The translations under genes and the position numbers were made by a program. A stretch of DNA of 64,000 bases from Psychrobacillus sp. NEAU-3TGS (GTDB lineage: Bacteria > Bacillota > Bacilli > Bacillales_A > Planococcaceae): the NCBI RefSeq assembly GCF_029955155.1, contig NZ_JAPNOZ010000012.1:1226241-1290240 (forward strand), read 5' to 3'. The notes under the pieces are model-generated. The model had not been told where the DNA came from. It made no database searches and saw only the letters and a list, made by a program, of their open reading frames with translations. Below, piece after piece: positions 60,188 to 64,000 of this stretch (its first letter is position 1; each line of letters begins with the position of its first letter).

Positions 60188-62506
60188 TTATTTTTTTACA
60201 TCCACAATTCGACCTTCTACTTCATTGTTTACTGTTTTCAATGATTGAAGTTGTTCTTGAAGGTTTTCCCAATCTGAAAGCCCAAGATCCGTTACACGAC
60301 CTTCTTCGTAAGCTTTTCTGAATAAGTCATATCCGTCTCCACCTTGTACAGCAGTGAATGCGTTTGTTGCTACTACATACTTTTCATTTTCTTTAATATC
60401 TATATACGAACCGTCTGCGGCTTTATACTTTATAGATACTACACGTTGTCCAGCTGGTTTAGAAGAATCAAATTCAACTTTTGCTCCAGCAACATGTAAA
60501 AAGCCACCGTTTTCTTTAGGATAAGATTTAAAGCTAATTTCAAATGCCTCTTTCAATTCCTTACCTGTTAACTCCATTGTTGCTAATGTGTTACCGAAAG
60601 GAAGTACTGTAATAACGTCTCCAACCGTAATTGGTCCAGCTTTAATCTCCGCACGAATTCCTCCACCATTTTGGAACGCCATCACTACTTTATCATTGTA
60701 TGTTTTTGCTTTTGCTAGCATCCCGTCAGTAATAATATTACCTAAGGCTGTTTCGTTTTTACGTACACTCTTATCTTCATCTGTAGTTGCACGAGGATTT
60801 GTTAACTCTGTTTCTGCCACTACGCCAATTTCTTGTCCTTCTATTTCTTTAATTTTTTCTGTATATGTTTTCAATACTGCCGCTGCTTCAGGATCTTCTT
60901 TTTTGTCTTTTGTCGGGATTAAAGCTCCTTCATGTCCCACTACTTTACCGTCTTTGTCAAAGTCCACATCTAATGTACCTAAGAAATCACTGTACTGATA
61001 TGCTTGAACAATGACTGTTGGATCTTTTGCTATTCCATTTTTGTCTTTATCCACTACTACTGGCTTATCTAATTGAGTATGGCTATGACCGCCTACAATT
61101 ACATCAATTCCATTAACAGCTGCTGCTAATAGTAAATCATTATCGAACTCTGCATTATCGTCGTATCCGATATGAGAAACTGCGACAACTTTATTAACCC
61201 CTTGTTTTTTAAACTCATCTACCATTGTTTGAGCCGCTTTAATATAATCCGTGAATGTAACATCTTTTGGACTAGAAATATCTGCTGTTTCAGCAGTCGT
61301 CAATCCGAATAATCCGATTTTATGTCCGTCTACTTCTTTAATGATACCGCTGTAAATTTGTCCGTCCTTTGGATTCGAAGAAACATTTACATTAAATAAT
61401 CCTTTTAAGTTTACATCTTTCGAAAAGTCTACATTTGAACTTACAAATGGGAAATTAGATTTTTGGATGAACTCACTTAATGCTTTATGCCCTTCCGGAG
61501 TGGAACCTAAATCGAATTCATGGTTACCAAATGTCATCACGTCATAATTCATCAAATTCATCAACGCTAAATCTGCTTGTCCCTTGAATTCATTGAAGTA
61601 AAGCGTACCAGAAAATACGTCCCCTGCATCGATCAATAACGCAGATGGTTTTTCCGCTCTCACTTCTTTGATAGCAGTCAGACGTTGTGGCGCTTTTTGC
61701 GTATTGGCATGTGTATCATTGACATGCATTAAAGATAGCGAAAAATCTACGTCCTTGTATGAGGCATATAATTTCTCTAAATGGATTTTAAGCTCTTTAA
61801 GAGCAGGTACTGCAGACTCACTTGGAAGCTTATCCACAAGAGGCAAAGTAGCAGTAACTATCGCCATTGCTTCTTCTTTTTTGCCTTCCGCATAAAGTGC
61901 AGCTGCTTTATTAGCATTCATGTAAATAGTTACAGGTACTGCTAGTGTATCTCTTTTTTGATTTGCTGGGTTTTTATATTGCTCTAGCAATAGATCGCGA
62001 GATGCCTTTCCTGTAAAGCGATATAAAATAGCAGTTCTTGTTTTTAGTTGCACAGATAGTTTATGATATGCTTTTTCAATAGCTGCCCAGTCTTTATTTG
62101 CTTCTGCTTGAGCTAGCTCTTTCATGATCGGATCTAAATATTTATCTGCATAGTTATATGCATCGATATAAGGAACTAATCCTTTTGTAACTCTTTCATA
62201 ATATAAATCATCTAAATTTTTTAGTAATGTATCTTTGTTTTTAGCATCAGATTTAACAATTGCAATTCTTGCTTTTTGATAATTGGCTTTCGCAGTATTT
62301 AATACAGGATATAGTTCGGCACTAGTAGCTAGTTTCCCAGATTGTGCAGGAACTACATAAGAATATGAAGCTTTTTTAATGTCTTTTCTTGCATTGTCTA
62401 CTACCTCTTGTAGTGAACTATTTGCAAATGAGACATTTGCAGCAGAAAATAATGATGTGGCAACAATTGCAGCAACAGCTGACTTCTTGATCTTACTGTT
62501 TTTCAT
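60188..62506 (-). CDS. Secreted 5'-nucleotidase / UshA-type with N-terminal helical domain
   Basis: 772 residues, signal peptide MKNSKIKKSAVAAIVATSLF..VSFA. Residues ~30-245 form an all-helical domain shared with the frameshifted neighbour. Then a calcineurin-like phosphoesterase domain (~255-500) with metal motifs LMHVNDTHANTQ, DAGDVFSGTLYF, TFGNHEFDLG, VSHIGYDDN and GGHSHTQ. The 5_nucleotid_C domain (~545-740) has QNGGGIRAEI and VQGGDGYDLF for substrate binding. It probably takes phosphate and nucleosides from external nucleotides. No sorting signal or SLH domain; the helical domain may bind the wall. Confidence 0.9.
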   Translation of the reverse strand: MKNSKIKKSAVAAIVATSLFSAANVSFANSSLQEVVDNARKDIKKASYSYVVPAQSGKLATSAELYPVLNTAKANYQKARIAIVKSDAKNKDTLLKNLDDLYYERVTKGLVPYIDAYNYADKYLDPIMKELAQAEANKDWAAIEKAYHKLSVQLKTRTAILYRFTGKASRDLLLEQYKNPANQKRDTLAVPVTIYMNANKAAALYAEGKKEEAMAIVTATLPLVDKLPSESAVPALKELKIHLEKLYASYKDVDFSLSLMHVNDTHANTQKAPQRLTAIKEVRAEKPSALLIDAGDVFSGTLYFNEFKGQADLALMNLMNYDVMTFGNHEFDLGSTPEGHKALSEFIQKSNFPFVSSNVDFSKDVNLKGLFNVNVSSNPKDGQIYSGIIKEVDGHKIGLFGLTTAETADISSPKDVTFTDYIKAAQTMVDEFKKQGVNKVVAVSHIGYDDNAEFDNDLLLAAAVNGIDVIVGGHSHTQLDKPVVVDKDKNGIAKDPTVIVQAYQYSDFLGTLDVDFDKDGKVVGHEGALIPTKDKKEDPEAAAVLKTYTEKIKEIEGQEIGVVAETELTNPRATTDEDKSVRKNETALGNIITDGMLAKAKTYNDKVVMAFQNGGGIRAEIKAGPITVGDVITVLPFGNTLATMELTGKELKEAFEISFKSYPKENGGFLHVAGAKVEFDSSKPAGQRVVSIKYKAADGSYIDIKENEKYVVATNAFTAVQGGDGYDLFRKAYEEGRVTDLGLSDWENLQEQLQSLKTVNNEVEGRIVDVKK

Positions 62507-62723
62507 AACTTACCTCCTGAATGTTGTTTGAATAATTTATTCTATTAAAAGATTCATAATTACTCACTAATTCTAAAGTACCTGAGTTATGAATATATCG
62601 CAAGACTAATTTCCGATAATTTGCAGTAAATGTTAGATGAGTCTCTTCGACATTAGTCTATAGGTATTTCGTTCATATAATCGACAGGATAACAAATTGT
62701 ATGTGCTTACATTATTCTTTTTG

Positions 62724-62732
62724 TGCTATAAT
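62724..62732 (+). promoter_or_regulatory. Extended -10 promoter of the proline dehydrogenase gene
   Basis: TGCTATAAT, an extended -10 element 31 bp before the start codon; the -35 region TGCTTA at 17 bp is weak. The rest of 62507-62723 shows nothing I can support. Confidence 0.55.
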
Positions 62733-62762
62733 AAAACATTATAAAGAGATGGGAGCATCACT

Positions 62763-63743
62763 ATGTTAAAAGATATTTTTATCGCATTGTCAGAAAATCA
62801 GACATTGAACGGGGCAGCAAAAAAATATGGATTAAAAATGGGTGCACAGCATGTTGTTGCTGGAACAAATATTGAAGAAACAATAGAAAGCATAAAAAAA
62901 TTAAACGCACTTGGAATCTCCTGTACAGTAGATAATTTAGGTGAATTTGTTTTTGAAAAAGAAGAGGCGTTAGAAGCAAAAGCACAAATCATTGCTGTTA
63001 TTGAAGCAATTGAAGAACATCAAGTAGATGCGCATATTTCATTGAAACCATCCCAGCTTGGGTTAGATATAGATTATGATTTTGCATTAGAGAATTTAAG
63101 AGAAATTACAGCTATAGCAAATAAGTATGGTACTTTCATCAATATCGATATGGAATCACATAAACACTTACAACCATCATTCGATATTTTAGACGAACTA
63201 TCTAAAGAATACGATAATCTTGGAACAGTAATTCAAGCATACTTCTACCGCGCTGTAGAAGATATTCAAAAGTATAAAAACTTCCGCCTTCGTATTGTAA
63301 AAGGTGCTTATAAAGAACCAGCAGAATATGCGTACCAAACAAAAGAAGAAATCGACCAAAACTATGTAGAATTAATCGAATGGCACTTACTAAACGGTAA
63401 ATTCACATCGATTGCAACACATGATCATAATGTGATTAACCATGTCAAACAATTTATCAAAGATAATAATATTCCAAACGACAAATTTGAATTCCAAATG
63501 TTATACGGTTTCCGCACAGACATGCAGAAACAACTAGCAAACGAAGGCTATAACTTCTGCACATACGTACCATTTGGCAGTGACTGGTACGGCTATTTCA
63601 TGCGCCGACTAGCAGAACGCCCTCAAAACATGAACCTTGTAGTAAAACAAGTATTCAATAAGAAAACAAACACATTGATCGGAATCGGTGCAGCTGCATT
63701 CGCCCTTGGACGATTAACAAAGAGTAATAAAATCAAAAGATAA
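62763..63743 (+). CDS. Proline dehydrogenase (PutB family)
   Basis: 326 residues, a stand-alone FAD-dependent proline dehydrogenase as in Bacillus PutB/FadM. The TIM-barrel motifs RIVKGAYKEPAEYAYQ, IATHDHNVI, QMLYGFRTDMQKQLA and VPFGSDWYGYFMRRLAERPQN are visible; the last holds the Arg pair that binds the proline carboxylate. It oxidises proline to pyrroline-5-carboxylate. No P5C dehydrogenase (PutC/RocA) gene is adjacent. Good ribosome site (GATGGGAG). It has its own terminator. Confidence 0.94.
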   Translation: MLKDIFIALSENQTLNGAAKKYGLKMGAQHVVAGTNIEETIESIKKLNALGISCTVDNLGEFVFEKEEALEAKAQIIAVIEAIEEHQVDAHISLKPSQLGLDIDYDFALENLREITAIANKYGTFINIDMESHKHLQPSFDILDELSKEYDNLGTVIQAYFYRAVEDIQKYKNFRLRIVKGAYKEPAEYAYQTKEEIDQNYVELIEWHLLNGKFTSIATHDHNVINHVKQFIKDNNIPNDKFEFQMLYGFRTDMQKQLANEGYNFCTYVPFGSDWYGYFMRRLAERPQNMNLVVKQVFNKKTNTLIGIGAAAFALGRLTKSNKIKR

Positions 63744-63746
63744 ATG

Positions 63747-63787
63747 AAAAACTGTGTTGCCACTATGTACCGGCAACACAGTTTTTT
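63747..63787 (+). terminator. Terminator of the proline dehydrogenase gene
   Basis: AAAACTGTGTTGCC / GGCAACACAGTTTT stem of 14 bp, 10-nt loop, then seven T. Confidence 0.92.
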
Positions 63788-63896
63788 TGCTTACTTTACA
63801 AAAATCTGTCTCTTGCCCCATTTAACAAATGGAAATGATAAATGGAATAACGCACATAATTGGGAAACTGCGTCGTAAAGAGATACGGCAAAGTCA

Positions 63897-63976
63897 ATTG
63901 ATTTCCGCTCCAGGCGGACGCTTACCGCGGGGCGGGCGGTGAGCCCGCAGGTGTCGCCGCCTTGCGCTTCAATCAA
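63897..63976. repeat. GC-rich dispersed repeat, copy 2
   Basis: CAGGCGGACGCTTACCGCGG and the end CTTCAATCAA match the copy at 33172-33297, with a shorter middle (GGGCGGTGAGCCCGC, itself a hairpin). It lies beyond the last gene at the window edge. The remaining bases to 64000 show nothing else. Confidence 0.6.
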
Positions 63977-64000
63977 TAGAACTTGCTGACTAATCCATAA

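Overview
The window looks like chromosomal DNA of a low-GC Gram-positive, aerobic, flagellated member of the Bacillales. Gene order (flagellar hook/late genes, comF, degV, degSU, yvyE, an LCP gene, lytBC-like wall genes, a tagO-like gene, galU, mnaA-like epimerase) resembles the Bacillus subtilis region around degU, tagO and lytABC. SecA2 and an SH3b-decorated LytC-type amidase point to the Planococcaceae/Psychrobacillus side of the order, but I cannot name the genus from sequence alone.

Layout. 1-4.3 kb (minus strand): yviE-like (cut by the window edge), flgL, flgK, flgN, flgM with a candidate sigma-D promoter, and yvyF. 4.35-7.2 kb: comFC, comFA, degV (no comFB seen). 7.2-11.5 kb: an NTF2-like lipoprotein, a NERD-domain gene on the plus strand, a repeat array, then degU and degS. 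11.6-19.1 kb: yvyE/yigZ, a secreted CAP-domain protein, a small gene with an in-frame stop, then three secreted wall proteins (SpoIID/LytB-like, SH3b protein, seven-SH3b amidase). 19.7-38.2 kb: LCP ligase and a Wzx/Wzy-type surface-polysaccharide locus with five enzymes matching the WbpA/B/E/D/I route to UDP-ManNAc3NAcA, an AsnB-like gene, Wzz, Wzx, Wzy, glycosyltransferases, galU and a polyprenyl-phosphate sugar-phosphate transferase. 38.3-45.6 kb: a phosphodiester glycosidase and a beta-propeller protein, both secreted, divergent from secA2. 45.9-52 kb: pgi, an aminotransferase, a GlcD-type FAD oxidase, a VOC protein and guaC. 52-59.3 kb: two small genes, then an operon of RpiR-type regulator, M20 deacylase, GNAT transferase and N-succinylamino acid racemase, fitting the D-to-L amino acid conversion pathway, followed by two paralogous YkvI-like transporters. 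59.3-63.8 kb: a frameshifted secreted helical protein, a 5'-nucleotidase that shares its domain, and proline dehydrogenase.

The least explained signal is a family of intergenic repeat arrays. Four loci (8970-9521, 19441-19675, 45707-45782, 50073-50369) carry a short core recurring every 21 bp with few exceptions. In two of them five cores form a larger unit (113 bp and exactly 102 bp). Three use a CGCAA-type core and one uses CAACTAA, so the spacing is kept while the word changes. Three of the four lie between converging gene ends. Twenty-one bp is two turns of B-DNA, so the cores would lie on one face of the helix. I know of no described function. Other notable items are a decayed racemase fragment between the two transporters, an N-terminal domain shared by the CAP and glycosidase proteins, several small genes broken or recoded at homopolymers or a stop codon, and several families of dispersed repeats or mobile-element relics.
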